From Atopostipes suicloacalis DSM 15692 (GTDB lineage: Bacteria > Bacillota > Bacilli > Lactobacillales > Carnobacteriaceae_A), in assembly GCF_900129085.1 (NCBI RefSeq), contig NZ_FQUF01000024.1:1-36622 (forward strand): DNA of 36,622 bases, given 5' to 3'. Of this stretch, positions 1 to 7,833 are shown piece after piece. Positions within the stretch are counted from its first letter, which is position 1, and each line of letters starts with the position of its first letter. The notes beneath the pieces are model-generated. The model was not told the origin of the DNA. It was given only the letters and a program-made list of their open reading frames with translations, and ran no database searches. A program made the position numbers and the translations under genes.

Positions 1-276
1 ACGGTCAAAACTATCCGAAAGATTTCGCAGAGAAGATTGTAAGGCAATACTGTCGACTTCTTTAAGCCAAATAGTCTCTTCTTGTTTTTTTAGGCCTGGA
101 AGTTGGGCAGAACACTTTCCGTAAGACAATCCCTTTCCTGTTTCTTTATACGTTTCGTTCCATTGATTCAGGAAGTGGTTGTATACGAACCGTGAACAAC
201 CGATGGTTTTGTTGATTAGGATAGCTTGCTCCTTGTTTGGGTAGAGTCGAAATTTATACGCTTTATGGATTTTCAT
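1..276 (-). CDS. tnpB: IS200/IS605-family TnpB (OrfB), N-terminal part, runs off the left edge
   Basis: TnpB is the RNA-guided endonuclease of IS200/IS605 elements and the ancestor of Cas12. The 92 visible codons begin MKIHKAYKFRLYPNKEQ and continue with IGCSRFVYNHFLNQWNETY, the typical TnpB amino terminus (helix-turn-helix and start of the wedge region). The ATG is at 276, with a GAGGTG ribosome site 6-7 nt upstream. The RuvC catalytic residues and the omega-RNA (encoded at the 3' end of tnpB) would lie left of the window, so integrity cannot be judged. No tnpA (Y1 transposase) is seen on this side. A divergent small ORF starts 57 bp away. Confidence 0.9.
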   Translation of the reverse strand, partial: MKIHKAYKFRLYPNKEQAILINKTIGCSRFVYNHFLNQWNETYKETGKGLSYGKCSAQLPGLKKQEETIWLKEVDSIALQSSLRNLSDSFDR

Positions 277-333
277 TGTATTATCACCTCACTTTAGGTA
301 TATTTATTATACCTATTAATAGGATGAATAACA

Positions 334-477
334 ATGGAAAGAATCACTAAAAGCATACGGTTTCCAAACAAATTGGAAGCAAGAATTTCTGAATACCAGA
401 AGCAAAATGAGATTAGCACCTTTACACAAGCATTATTTGAGTTAGTACGCATTGCATTAGAAACGAAAGGCTTTTGA
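334..477 (+). CDS. Small ribbon-helix-helix-like protein next to tnpB (47 aa)
   Basis: A 47-residue ORF divergent from tnpB, with an AGGATG ribosome site 7 nt before the ATG. It begins MERITKSIRFP (a basic, strand-like segment) and continues with two short amphipathic helices (LEARISEYQKQ, FTQALFELVRIALE), the arrangement of an Arc/CopG ribbon-helix-helix DNA-binding protein. Its position suggests a small regulator belonging to the insertion element, perhaps repressing tnpB through the shared 57-bp promoter region. That role is inference. The stop codon lies in a short perfect hairpin that may be part of the element's end. Confidence 0.6.
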   Translation: MERITKSIRFPNKLEARISEYQKQNEISTFTQALFELVRIALETKGF

Positions 478-541
478 GCTGACGCTCAATCGGCATTCAT
501 CTTCCACTTTCCCTTTGCTTAGAAGTGAGAGTCTTCTGCCG
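474..541. repeat. Putative IS200/IS605-type element end: two consecutive hairpins
   Basis: A perfect 6-bp hairpin (TTGAGC, 4-nt loop, GCTCAA; 474-489) is followed by a longer imperfect one (491-541). The second has CGGCA/TGCCG at its base and an inner CTTCCACTT/AAGTGAGAG arm. IS200/IS605 elements have subterminal imperfect hairpins instead of terminal inverted repeats, so this is a reasonable candidate for the element's boundary. The second hairpin may also end transcription. The exact cleavage site cannot be assigned. Confidence 0.45.
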
Positions 542-593
542 AAAAACGATAAAATAATTAAACTTAGTAAAATTAATAAAATGAGATATGATT

Positions 594-1325
594 TTAGTTT
601 TTAAAAGGTTTAACCTTTTGTCCCATAAAAATTTTTTCTGCATTATCTACGAGATACTCTTTATATGTTGTGCCATAAACTTTATCTAAAATTTTTAAAG
701 CTTCTACCATATTAAATGGACGTTCATAAGTGTTATGGGCATCTGAAGCAATAACATGTATTAAATTTTCTTCCATCATGTAGTGTGATGCTTGTCGTAT
801 TTCTTCAGTATAGTCCCCAACAATTGAAGAAGCTGTGACTTGTGAAATACAGCCCATCTCAATTAATCCCTTTAAAAGATCAGGATTGTCTAAAAACGGA
901 CGTTGTCTTTCAGGATGTGCGATGACCGGTGTAATTCCAGCGTCGAGCATTTCTTGTAAATAAGTACGAGCAAAAGAAGGAAAATCACTCCAAGAAAATT
1001 CAACAAGATAATATTGTCCATTCTCATCTAAAGGTAAATAATTACCTGCGAATAATTCCTCTGAAAACTCTTCATTCATTCGGATTTCTTGACTTGGCGA
1101 AACAGTTAATGGAATATTTTCTTCTTGGATAGCTTGTTCAACTTCTTTTGTTAGTTTTAAGACTTTATCTTTTTCATTGGTTACCCAGTATCGGTTATGA
1201 TGCGGAGTTAAAACAGTATGTGTGATCCCTTCTTCAACTGCTGCTCGAGCAAGTCGAAGGGTTTCTTTTATGGAATCTGCCCCATCATCAACATTCGGAA
1301 TTAAATGCGTGTGTATATCAATCAA
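594..1325 (-). CDS. PHP-domain tyrosine-protein phosphatase, CpsB/YwqE type
   Basis: Members of this family are Mn-dependent phosphotyrosine phosphatases that dephosphorylate the CpsD/YwqD tyrosine kinase and tune capsule or exopolysaccharide synthesis. The 243-aa protein has the PHP signature throughout: DIHTHLIPNVDDG at residues 3-15 (metal-binding HxH), TPHHN near 40, HPERQRP near 137, and SDAHN near 195. The length is normal for CpsB. Translation starts at TTG (1325) with AAGGGG 9 nt upstream. It stands alone: no tyrosine kinase, Wzd/CpsC adaptor or glycosyltransferase is adjacent, which is unusual because CpsB genes normally sit in capsule operons. The insertion element on its 3' side may have displaced or truncated such a locus. 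Confidence 0.9.
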   Translation of the reverse strand: MIDIHTHLIPNVDDGADSIKETLRLARAAVEEGITHTVLTPHHNRYWVTNEKDKVLKLTKEVEQAIQEENIPLTVSPSQEIRMNEEFSEELFAGNYLPLDENGQYYLVEFSWSDFPSFARTYLQEMLDAGITPVIAHPERQRPFLDNPDLLKGLIEMGCISQVTASSIVGDYTEEIRQASHYMMEENLIHVIASDAHNTYERPFNMVEALKILDKVYGTTYKEYLVDNAEKIFMGQKVKPFKN

Positions 1326-1435
1326 CTATATGAGCCCCTTTTAATTTCTTTTATAAAGTACATTTTATAAGAATTAGGCAAATGTATCAAACCAAAGTTC
1401 TTATATGACAGAAATGAATTTTATGCTGTAAATAT

Positions 1436-1486
1436 AAATAGCCTTCAATCTAGAGAAATTGTTTACTCTATTTCTGAAGGCTATTT
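1436..1486 (-). terminator. Terminator of the flavinylated lipoprotein gene
   Basis: A perfect 12-bp stem (AAATAGCCTTCA with TGAAGGCTATTT) encloses a 27-nt loop with a smaller TAGAG/CTCTA helix. On the minus strand it is followed by a T-rich stretch. It lies 40 bp after the stop of the lipoprotein gene. Confidence 0.75.
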
Positions 1487-1526
1487 AATGAGAAATTTTA
1501 TACTTTTATTTATTTTATAATAGAAA

Positions 1527-2639
1527 TTATTCTTTAATAGTATCTACAATAGCTTGTAAATAGCCATTTGTATCAACAAAAGTAGCTCCACTGACTACAT
1601 CTGTTATATCATCGTCTTCACCTAAACCATCTAATTCTGCAATCGTTGCTTCAATATCTTCTACTGAAGAGCCGACAGCAAAATCAATAATGGCTTGCAT
1701 ATTGTCAGAATAAGTACTTGTTGCATCTGCAAACTCAGTCATCATAGCAGAATAGGCCTCATCATTTTGCATTTTTGATGCAAGAACAACATCTTCGCTA
1801 TAATTTTCACCAAAACCAGCATCACTATTAGGAACGCCATCAAAATCTGCTGGATCTAAAAATTGGAATTCATCCACTGAAGCAGCTAAAACAGTATCAC
1901 CATTATGTAATACGGAGACAATTCCAAAAGACTGATCACCATGTGGCGCCTGAAGTGAATAACTGAATTCAGCATTTGCAAGATCCGCATCTGCTGCCCC
2001 CATAAATTCAAGGCCTTCATTTGCTGTATCTACGATGGATTGTAAATAACCATTAGTATCTACTAAGGTTGCGCCAGAAACAACATCTGCTACATCGTCA
2101 TCTTCACCTAAACCATCTAATTCATTGATAGTTTCTTCAATCTCAGTAATTGTTTTTCCTTTAGCAAAGTCTTCGATTGCTGTTAAGTTATCACTGTATG
2201 AAACAGTAGATCCAGCTTTTTCCATATTTTCAGAATAAAATTCGTCATTTTCTAATTTACTGATTAATGTTACATCTTCTACAGAGCCATCACCGAATTT
2301 ACTCTCTGAGTTAGGAACTCCAGTAACTTCTTCACTATCCATAAATTGATACTCATCAATAATAACATCTGCTACTGTATCCCCATCCATTACAACAAAT
2401 GTAGCAGCAAAAGATTTGTCTCCATGCGGTGCTGTATATAATGTTTTAATCGTTGCACCGGCTGTTTCTTCAGTCTCTTCAACTGAATCATTTGTTTCCT
2501 CTGCTCCAGTATCCTCATTTGTTACGTCTTCTGTTGGATCTTCTGTAGCGTTGTTATCTTCTGGTGTATCTTCTGAATTCCCACAAGCCGTAAGTAATAA
2601 CGTCGAAGATAATAATCCCATTAAAAATTTATTTTTCAT
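1527..2639 (-). CDS. PplA-like lipoprotein with two FMN-binding (flavinylation) repeats
   Basis: A 370-aa secreted lipoprotein. The signal peptide ends LLLTA-C19 (lipobox). An acidic Ser/Thr/Glu-rich linker (20-60) follows, then two homologous domains of about 130-150 residues (about 62-205 and 224-368). Each opens with APHGD and ends with GLGEDDD...DVVSGAT...DTNGYLQ. The VSGAT motifs (187-191 and 349-353) match the flavinylation motif of FMN_bind domains, where ApbE attaches FMN to the Thr (here T191 and T353). Two such repeats on a lipoprotein resemble PplA of the Listeria extracellular electron transfer pathway. The other pathway genes (ndh2, eetAB, dmkAB, apbE) are not in the window. The ATG at 2639 is chosen over an upstream in-frame GTG because GGAG lies 8 nt before it. 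Confidence 0.75.
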   Translation of the reverse strand: MKNKFLMGLLSSTLLLTACGNSEDTPEDNNATEDPTEDVTNEDTGAEETNDSVEETEETAGATIKTLYTAPHGDKSFAATFVVMDGDTVADVIIDEYQFMDSEEVTGVPNSESKFGDGSVEDVTLISKLENDEFYSENMEKAGSTVSYSDNLTAIEDFAKGKTITEIEETINELDGLGEDDDVADVVSGATLVDTNGYLQSIVDTANEGLEFMGAADADLANAEFSYSLQAPHGDQSFGIVSVLHNGDTVLAASVDEFQFLDPADFDGVPNSDAGFGENYSEDVVLASKMQNDEAYSAMMTEFADATSTYSDNMQAIIDFAVGSSVEDIEATIAELDGLGEDDDITDVVSGATFVDTNGYLQAIVDTIKE

Positions 2640-2797
2640 ATGAACCACTCCATTATATATTTTTATTATTTTATGATAAGTTCAAGTTAATAATATCACA
2701 ATTTTTTATAAAAACAAACCTATTTTTAAATATATATATAAAGGATCCCTATGTTTATAGCACTTAATATATATTTTGTTTATAAAAATAATCACAA

Positions 2798-2827
2798 ATA
2801 AAACATGTAAGAATTCACATGTTTTAT
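2798..2827. terminator. Perfect hairpin terminator between the ABC remnant and the lipoprotein gene
   Basis: An 11-bp perfect stem (ATAAAACATGT with ACATGTTTTAT) with an 8-nt loop. On the minus strand the stem's T-run plus further T-rich sequence follow, so it probably once ended the ABC gene that is now a remnant and insulates the lipoprotein gene. Confidence 0.65.
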
Positions 2828-2840
2828 CTTATATAGTCAT

Positions 2841-3151
2841 TTATCCTAAGAAGAATGCTTGTCTCTGTCCTTCAGAGAGCACCCTACTTCCATTTTTAAA
2901 CGGTCTTCTAGACTTAACTGAAGCTTTTCTAATTCATTTTTAAAAAATGTGCGATCCTTTTCTTTAATTCCACGACTGAGTCCGCGCTTTTGGCCCCTTT
3001 TCATCGCAACGGAAAGATTTTCTTCTATAGTTAACCGACTAGCGGTTCCCATACGTGTATCTTGAAAAACTCGACTAATATATTTTGCACGTTTATTGAC
3101 AGATATTTCTGTAATATCTTTGTTTTCTAAAAGGTATTTTTTAATCGCACT
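2841..3151 (-). pseudogene. Remnant of an ABC transporter ATP-binding subunit
   Basis: Only the middle of an ABC ATPase is left. Reading from 3151 down, the frame gives DITEISVNKRAKYISRVFQD (Q-loop region), then MGTASRLTIEENLSVAMKRG and QKRGLSRGI, a pattern of the ATPases paired with BMP/TrpX-type binding proteins. A frameshift follows near 2875: in the next frame the sequence continues VLSEGQRQAFFLG and stops at 2841, recognisable as the LSGGQRQ signature with Gly to Glu. Walker A is missing upstream (an in-frame TAG at 3152-3154 bounds the frame) and Walker B is missing downstream. A 68-codon ORF starting at the ATG at 3052 is part of this remnant and not a real gene. No permease or binding-protein partner remains. 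Confidence 0.8.
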
Positions 3152-3202
3152 CTAAATTTGTTATCATAATGGGCTTTACTAAATTTGTCTCTATTAACTA
3201 CT

Positions 3203-3688
3203 TTAATTCTTACTTTGTGTATCAATTAATTCATCGACTGCAATTAAAACAGCCACGGATAAATCTATAAAGGTTTCATCATATATTGAAATTTCATAGG
3301 TATCTCCCCACGTTAACCATTTTTTGTTTATACTTGCGAGTTCTGCTCCTTCACTATATAAAGAATAATTATGCGCGAAAAAATCTCCCTCAACATATAA
3401 TGTAAAATCTTCAATTTCTATATCAAAACTGTGCCGGAAAAATGTAAAATTTGTGCGTATTTTAATGGTTTCACCACTTACGAAAGTAATCGTATAAACG
3501 GGAAGTAAAAAAGCAAATCCTCGTTCAATTGTAAAAACAAGATCCCCTTTCGCATTCGTTACATTATAAAACTTACCAACAAATTGAAATTCTTGGTCTA
3601 CATAATATACAGGCTCTTCTTTTTCATTAAAAATTGGATAATGATCAGTTATTTTAAAGACAGCTTGTTGAATGTAAAGTTTTTTCAT
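3203..3688 (-). CDS. LURP-one-related (YxjI-like) family protein
   Basis: A 161-aa soluble protein of the LURP-one-related/tubby-like fold, similar in style to Bacillus YxjI. It is made of successive beta strands with few charged catalytic positions: MKKLYIQQAVFKITDHYPIF at the start, EEPVYYVDQEFQFVGKFY near 25, GDLVFTIERGFAFLLPVYTI near 50, and a late hydrophobic helix near the C-terminus (DLSVAVLIAVDELID), which is where tubby-like barrels place their central helix. The biochemical function of the bacterial members is not established. The start at 3688 is preferred over an upstream ATG because AAGGAG lies 6 nt before it. It is monocistronic, between the ABC remnant and the liv operon. Confidence 0.7.
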   Translation of the reverse strand: MKKLYIQQAVFKITDHYPIFNEKEEPVYYVDQEFQFVGKFYNVTNAKGDLVFTIERGFAFLLPVYTITFVSGETIKIRTNFTFFRHSFDIEIEDFTLYVEGDFFAHNYSLYSEGAELASINKKWLTWGDTYEISIYDETFIDLSVAVLIAVDELIDTQSKN

Positions 3689-3776
3689 AGGAGTCTCCTT
3701 GGTCATTTTAATTTCGTCAATAAATAGACTTTGATCTTGTATAAAACAGATTATACAGGATAAGTAATCAAGATGG

Positions 3777-3802
3777 AAAGCCTAGATTTTACACTAGGCT
3801 TT
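3777..3802 (-). terminator. Hairpin after the liv operon
   Basis: A perfect 9-bp stem (AAAGCCTAG with CTAGGCTTT), 8-nt loop, just after the stop of the last liv-operon gene. The downstream T-run on the minus strand is weak. Confidence 0.65.
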
Positions 3803-3807
3803 AAATA

Positions 3808-4440
3808 TTATAGACGAGTAATCGTATATTCTGCTCCTGTTAGTGCGCGTTCTGTACGGTCTCCTGTTTCATCATCTGTTTGAATCGTGATTTCAATTTG
3901 TCCTTCTAAACGATTGACCATAATGTGAGATAAGCTTGTGCCAGCCTCTGCTAATGTTTGAGTGATATGGGCTAAGACTCCCACACGATCTTCTTGAATA
4001 TGAATTAAAAATCGTGATCCTGCTTGATGATAACCAGATAAATCAATAAGTGCTTTAAAGATATCTTTATATGTTACAATTCCTACAACTTCTTTTGAAA
4101 AATCTAAAACAGGTAATACTGTAATATTTTCATTTTTCATAATAGTGGCAGCTTCTTCAAGTAACGTATCTGCTGTAACGGTCACTTTTTGTCGCGTCAT
4201 AATCTCACTTACCGTCATTTTATCAAAAAGATAATTCATTTCATAAATACTCAGACTTGTTACGTTGGATGGTGAATTTTCAGCAATTTCTTCATCTGTC
4301 ACCATGCCAATATACTGCTTATCTTTAACTACAGGTAAACGATGAAAATTATTCTTTTCCATTAAATCTACTGCGTCTGTTACTCTTGTATCTGGTGTAA
4401 CTGTAATTACATTTTTTGTCATAAAATGTCCTACATTCAT
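3808..4440 (-). CDS. CBS-pair/ACT domain protein at the end of the liv operon (AcuB-like)
   Basis: A 210-aa cytoplasmic protein with two CBS motifs (about 7-60 and 77-135: MTKNVITVTPDTRVTDAV, then EIMTRQKVTVTADTLLEEAA) followed by a C-terminal ACT-like domain (about 142-208, FLIHIQEDRVGVLAHITQ). CBS pairs bind adenosyl ligands and ACT domains commonly bind amino acids. A protein with both, 2 bp downstream of livF, is well placed to sense cellular energy and branched-chain amino acids and adjust transport or metabolism. That role is inference. The AcuB name reflects domain similarity only, since no acetoin genes are nearby. It is co-transcribed with livJHMGF. Confidence 0.8.
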   Translation of the reverse strand: MNVGHFMTKNVITVTPDTRVTDAVDLMEKNNFHRLPVVKDKQYIGMVTDEEIAENSPSNVTSLSIYEMNYLFDKMTVSEIMTRQKVTVTADTLLEEAATIMKNENITVLPVLDFSKEVVGIVTYKDIFKALIDLSGYHQAGSRFLIHIQEDRVGVLAHITQTLAEAGTSLSHIMVNRLEGQIEITIQTDDETGDRTERALTGAEYTITRL

Positions 4441-4442
4441 AA

Positions 4443-5147
4443 TTAACCTCCTAAATATGCTTTTTGAATTTCGTCACTATCTAACAATTCCTGAGCAGAA
4501 CCTGAGGCCACGATCTTTCCCGTTTCAATTACATAGCCACGATCTGATATCTCTAAAGCAATCGTCGCATTCTGTTCAACTAATAAAATCGTCGTTCCTC
4601 GTTCACTAATTTCTTCAATAATATTAAAAATTTCTTTGATAAATAAGGGAGCTAAGCCCATAGAGGGCTCATCTAACAGTAATACCTCTGGATTCGATAA
4701 TAAAGCTCTTCCCATCGCTAGCATTTGTTGTTCTCCCCCTGAAAGAGTTTGTGCATCTTGATTGAGTCGTTCTTTTAAAATGGGGAAACTTTCATAAACA
4801 CGTTCTAAATCTTTTTGGATTTCTGCTCGATCTTTTCGTAAAAATGCCCCCATTTCTAAGTTCTCTTTTACCGACATTCCATTAAACACTCTTCGCCCTT
4901 CAGGTACTTGTGAAATCCCAGCTGCTACAATATCTCTTGTGCTAGTTTTTATGATTGGTTTATTTTTATATCGTATTTCTCCTGAAGTTGGTTGAATTAA
5001 GCCAGAAATACTATTTAAAATAGTTGTTTTTCCAGCTCCGTTTGCTCCAATTAAAGAAACAATTTCTCCTTTATTTACTTCAAATGTGACCCTTTTAATG
5101 GCTTCAATTACGCCATAGTGAACCACAACATCCTCTATTTTCAACAT
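4443..5147 (-). CDS. livF: Branched-chain amino acid ABC transporter ATPase LivF
   Basis: The 234-aa ATPase of the LIV (HAAT-type) importer. Walker A is GANGAGKTT (about 33-41), the signature LSGGEQQMLAMGRAL is near 134, and Walker B is EVLLLDEPSMGLAPL near 154. The phrase DEPSMGLAPL and the absence of the LivG-specific insertion identify it as LivF. The stop of livG and the start of livF are directly adjacent (5148/5147), so the two are translated together. It energises import of Leu/Ile/Val captured by the LivJ lipoproteins. Confidence 0.93.
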   Translation of the reverse strand: MLKIEDVVVHYGVIEAIKRVTFEVNKGEIVSLIGANGAGKTTILNSISGLIQPTSGEIRYKNKPIIKTSTRDIVAAGISQVPEGRRVFNGMSVKENLEMGAFLRKDRAEIQKDLERVYESFPILKERLNQDAQTLSGGEQQMLAMGRALLSNPEVLLLDEPSMGLAPLFIKEIFNIIEEISERGTTILLVEQNATIALEISDRGYVIETGKIVASGSAQELLDSDEIQKAYLGG

Positions 5148-5921
5148 TTAATCCCCACCTAAATATGCTCGAATAACATGTTCATTTTTTTGAATCTCTT
5201 GAGATGTTCCTTCGGCAATTTTCTTACCATATTCTAAAACATAAATACGTTCAGAAATATTCATAATTACTTTCATATCGTGTTCGATAAGCACAATAGC
5301 AAGATCAAATTCATCATGGATTTTTTGAATAAGCTGCGTCAATTCATTACTCTCTTTAGCATTCATTCCTGCAGCAGGCTCATCTAAGAAAAGAAGTTTG
5401 GGATTAGTACCTAGTGCACGAACAATCTCTAATTTCCGCTGATCTCCGTAAGGTAAATTAGAAGCTTTATATTTCGCTTTATCTTCCATATTGAAGATTT
5501 TTAACAAATTCATGGCTTTTTCGGTCATTTCATTTTCTGTTCGATAGAATTCTTTTGTTCTAAAAAAAGAATGAAAAATATTGGCACCTTGTTCAGTATG
5601 CATTCCAATACGCACATTTTCTAGTACAGTAAGATCTTTAAATAAACGAATATTTTGAAAAGTTCTTGCAATTCCTTTTTGCCCAATTTTTGAGGTATTT
5701 TTTCCAGATAATTCATAACTCTCTTCCTGTGGCTTAAAAGAAATGCTTCCTTCAGAAGGCTTATACACCCCTGTTAATAAATTAAATAAGGTTGTTTTTC
5801 CTGCGCCATTGGGTCCAATTAAACCAATTAATTCATTTCGATTAATTTCTAAATTTATATGAGAAATTGCAGTTAATCCACCAAAGTTTTTTGTAACATT
5901 TTCAACTTTTAATAAAGTCAT
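5148..5921 (-). CDS. livG: Branched-chain amino acid ABC transporter ATPase LivG
   Basis: 257 aa, the second ATPase of the LIV importer. Walker A is GPNGAGKTT (about 35-43), GIARTFQNIRLF is the Q-loop, and Walker B LLFLDEPAAGMNAKE is near 176. The AAGMN motif and the roughly 20-residue insertion between Q-loop and signature are typical of LivG. The usual signature LSGGQ is replaced by LPYGDQRKLEIVRAL, which is normal in LivG (LPYGxQR). It lies 5 bp after livM. Confidence 0.93.
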   Translation of the reverse strand: MTLLKVENVTKNFGGLTAISHINLEINRNELIGLIGPNGAGKTTLFNLLTGVYKPSEGSISFKPQEESYELSGKNTSKIGQKGIARTFQNIRLFKDLTVLENVRIGMHTEQGANIFHSFFRTKEFYRTENEMTEKAMNLLKIFNMEDKAKYKASNLPYGDQRKLEIVRALGTNPKLLFLDEPAAGMNAKESNELTQLIQKIHDEFDLAIVLIEHDMKVIMNISERIYVLEYGKKIAEGTSQEIQKNEHVIRAYLGGD

Positions 5922-5926
5922 AAACT

Positions 5927-6913
5927 TTAAACTCCCTTCTCTTGTTCCATATTTTCAATTGATCCTGGAACATCTTGCGGTCGTTTAAATAATTGACTGA
6001 GTGAAAATTCAACGTTCCCCATCAATCCAGATGGTTTAAAGATCATAATTAAAATCAAAACGAGTGCATAAACAATCATTCTCAATGCACCAAACTGTTG
6101 GAGATAAACATTAATGATTCCTAATGCAATGGCTGCTACTATACTTCCTGTCACACTACCAATTCCACCAAATACTACAATAATTAAAACATCTATGGAT
6201 TTATTAAAGGTAAATTGACCTGGATTAATCACCCCAAAATAACTTGTATGAATACTCCCGGCCAATGCAGCTGTAACTGCGCCTATTAAAAAGGCTAAGT
6301 TTTTATAATAGGTGGTTTGGATACTCAAGGATTCTGCAGCAATCTCATCTTCACGAATAGAGATAGTTGCTCGTCCTGGACTACTGCGAATATAGTTGGA
6401 AACCACAAGAATAGTTAAAGTGGCCGCAAAATAAGCAAAACGCCAATCAGCAATTAGAGGAATTCCACTAATCCCGACGGCCCCATTCGTTAAATCAGGA
6501 AGATTTAAGATAGCTACACGTATAATTTCACTTGCTCCAAGTGTTGCTATCGCAAAATAATCTCCTTTTAAACGTAAAGTAGGGATCCCTACAACTAATG
6601 CCACTAGACCAGCTAAAATCATTCCCATTAATATACTAATTATAAAGCCACCGGTACTGGGAATATTGCTTAAAAGAATCCCTGTCGCGTAAGCTCCTAT
6701 TGCCATAAATCCTGCATGACCTAACGATAATTGTCCAGAAAAACCTACAATGAGGTTTAAACCTACCGCCAAAATAATATTAATAAATATATTTACAACA
6801 GTGATTTCATAAAAAGGATCAATAATACCTACAAAAGTTAAGACTTCCAGTATTACATAAGTCAAAATAATTAAAATAAGCCATCCAATATTTGTACGAT
6901 TAATAATTTTCAT
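5927..6913 (-). CDS. livM: Branched-chain amino acid ABC transporter permease LivM
   Basis: A 328-aa membrane permease with about 8-9 hydrophobic segments. Diagnostic stretches are NLIVGFSGQLSLGHAGFMAI (about 54-73), the LRLKGDYFAIATLG segment near 115, IREDEIAAESLSI near 188 (the cytoplasmic ATPase-contact loop) and VFGGIGSVTGSI near 248. It pairs with LivH to form the LIV translocation pore. It lies 8 bp after livH and ends with a hydrophilic tail. Confidence 0.93.
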   Translation of the reverse strand: MKIINRTNIGWLILIILTYVILEVLTFVGIIDPFYEITVVNIFINIILAVGLNLIVGFSGQLSLGHAGFMAIGAYATGILLSNIPSTGGFIISILMGMILAGLVALVVGIPTLRLKGDYFAIATLGASEIIRVAILNLPDLTNGAVGISGIPLIADWRFAYFAATLTILVVSNYIRSSPGRATISIREDEIAAESLSIQTTYYKNLAFLIGAVTAALAGSIHTSYFGVINPGQFTFNKSIDVLIIVVFGGIGSVTGSIVAAIALGIINVYLQQFGALRMIVYALVLILIMIFKPSGLMGNVEFSLSQLFKRPQDVPGSIENMEQEKGV

Positions 6914-6921
6914 TTAATCAC

Positions 6922-7809
6922 CTACACTTTCTCGGGTTCATATTTACCTAAAATTCCTGATGGCCGAACAAGTAATATGATTATAAGAATTAAGTAGACA
7001 ACTGCATCTCTAATCATAGAATTTCCAAAAGCAGAAATCATTACTTCTGTTATTCCAATGAGATAACCTCCAAGCATTGCACCAGGTACACTTCCAATAC
7101 CACCGACAACTGCAGCGATGAAAGCTTTCAAACCAGGCCCCGCTCCCATTGTAGGTGTAATTGTATTGTAGTACATTCCAACAAGCATCCCCCCTGCCCC
7201 AGCTAACATAGAGCCTAAGAAAAAAGTAAAACTAATGACTTGATTCGAATTAATTCCCATTAATTGAGCAGCTTCAGGATCATTACTGACCGCACGCATT
7301 GCTTTTCCAAATTTTGTTTGTTGTACAATGAGTTGTAAAGCGATCATTAATAAAATTGTTGTAGCTAACATTAAAAGCTGCATCGTGCTAATTTGAATAG
7401 CTCCAAATTTATATAATTGATTATTAATAATTTGGGGAAAGGAGCGAGTCTGAGGGCCTGCAATATAAATCATCCCGTTCTGTAACAAGTAACTCATCCC
7501 AATAGCCGTAATTAACGAGGCAATCCGAGTGGAATTTCGTAAAGGACGATAAGCCACTTGATAAATTACAAGCCCTAGAATCCCCGTAATTAACATTGTA
7601 AGAATTAGCGTAGGAAGAAAGCCAAGATTAAAATTCGTTATAATATAATAGCCTACAAATGCTCCGACCATATAAACATCGCCATGAGCAAAATTCAGCA
7701 AATTAATAATGCCATAAACCATAGTATATCCTAAGGCAACGAGTGCATATACGCTACCTAAGGATAAACCATTAATGAGTTGTTGAATAAGAGTATCCAT
7801 TTTATTCAC
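6922..7809 (-). CDS. livH: Branched-chain amino acid ABC transporter permease LivH
   Basis: 295 aa, a polytopic permease. MDTLIQQLINGLSLGSVYAL and VYGIINLLNFAHGDVYMVGA at the N-terminus and AAVVGGIGSVPGAMLGGYLI near 230 are the LivH hallmarks. ATG at 7809 is the first start; a second ATG (M4) is equally possible. It follows livJ after 24 bp with no terminator between, so it depends on the promoter and attenuator in front of livJ. Confidence 0.93.
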   Translation of the reverse strand: MNKMDTLIQQLINGLSLGSVYALVALGYTMVYGIINLLNFAHGDVYMVGAFVGYYIITNFNLGFLPTLILTMLITGILGLVIYQVAYRPLRNSTRIASLITAIGMSYLLQNGMIYIAGPQTRSFPQIINNQLYKFGAIQISTMQLLMLATTILLMIALQLIVQQTKFGKAMRAVSNDPEAAQLMGINSNQVISFTFFLGSMLAGAGGMLVGMYYNTITPTMGAGPGLKAFIAAVVGGIGSVPGAMLGGYLIGITEVMISAFGNSMIRDAVVYLILIIILLVRPSGILGKYEPEKV

Positions 7810-7833
7810 TCCTTCTATTTATATATGCAAAGC

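Noticed and set aside
2846-3052. A 68-aa ORF as an independent gene
   Set aside because: Its residues are the middle of an ABC ATPase, and the matching frame extends upstream of the ATG; treated as part of a pseudogene.
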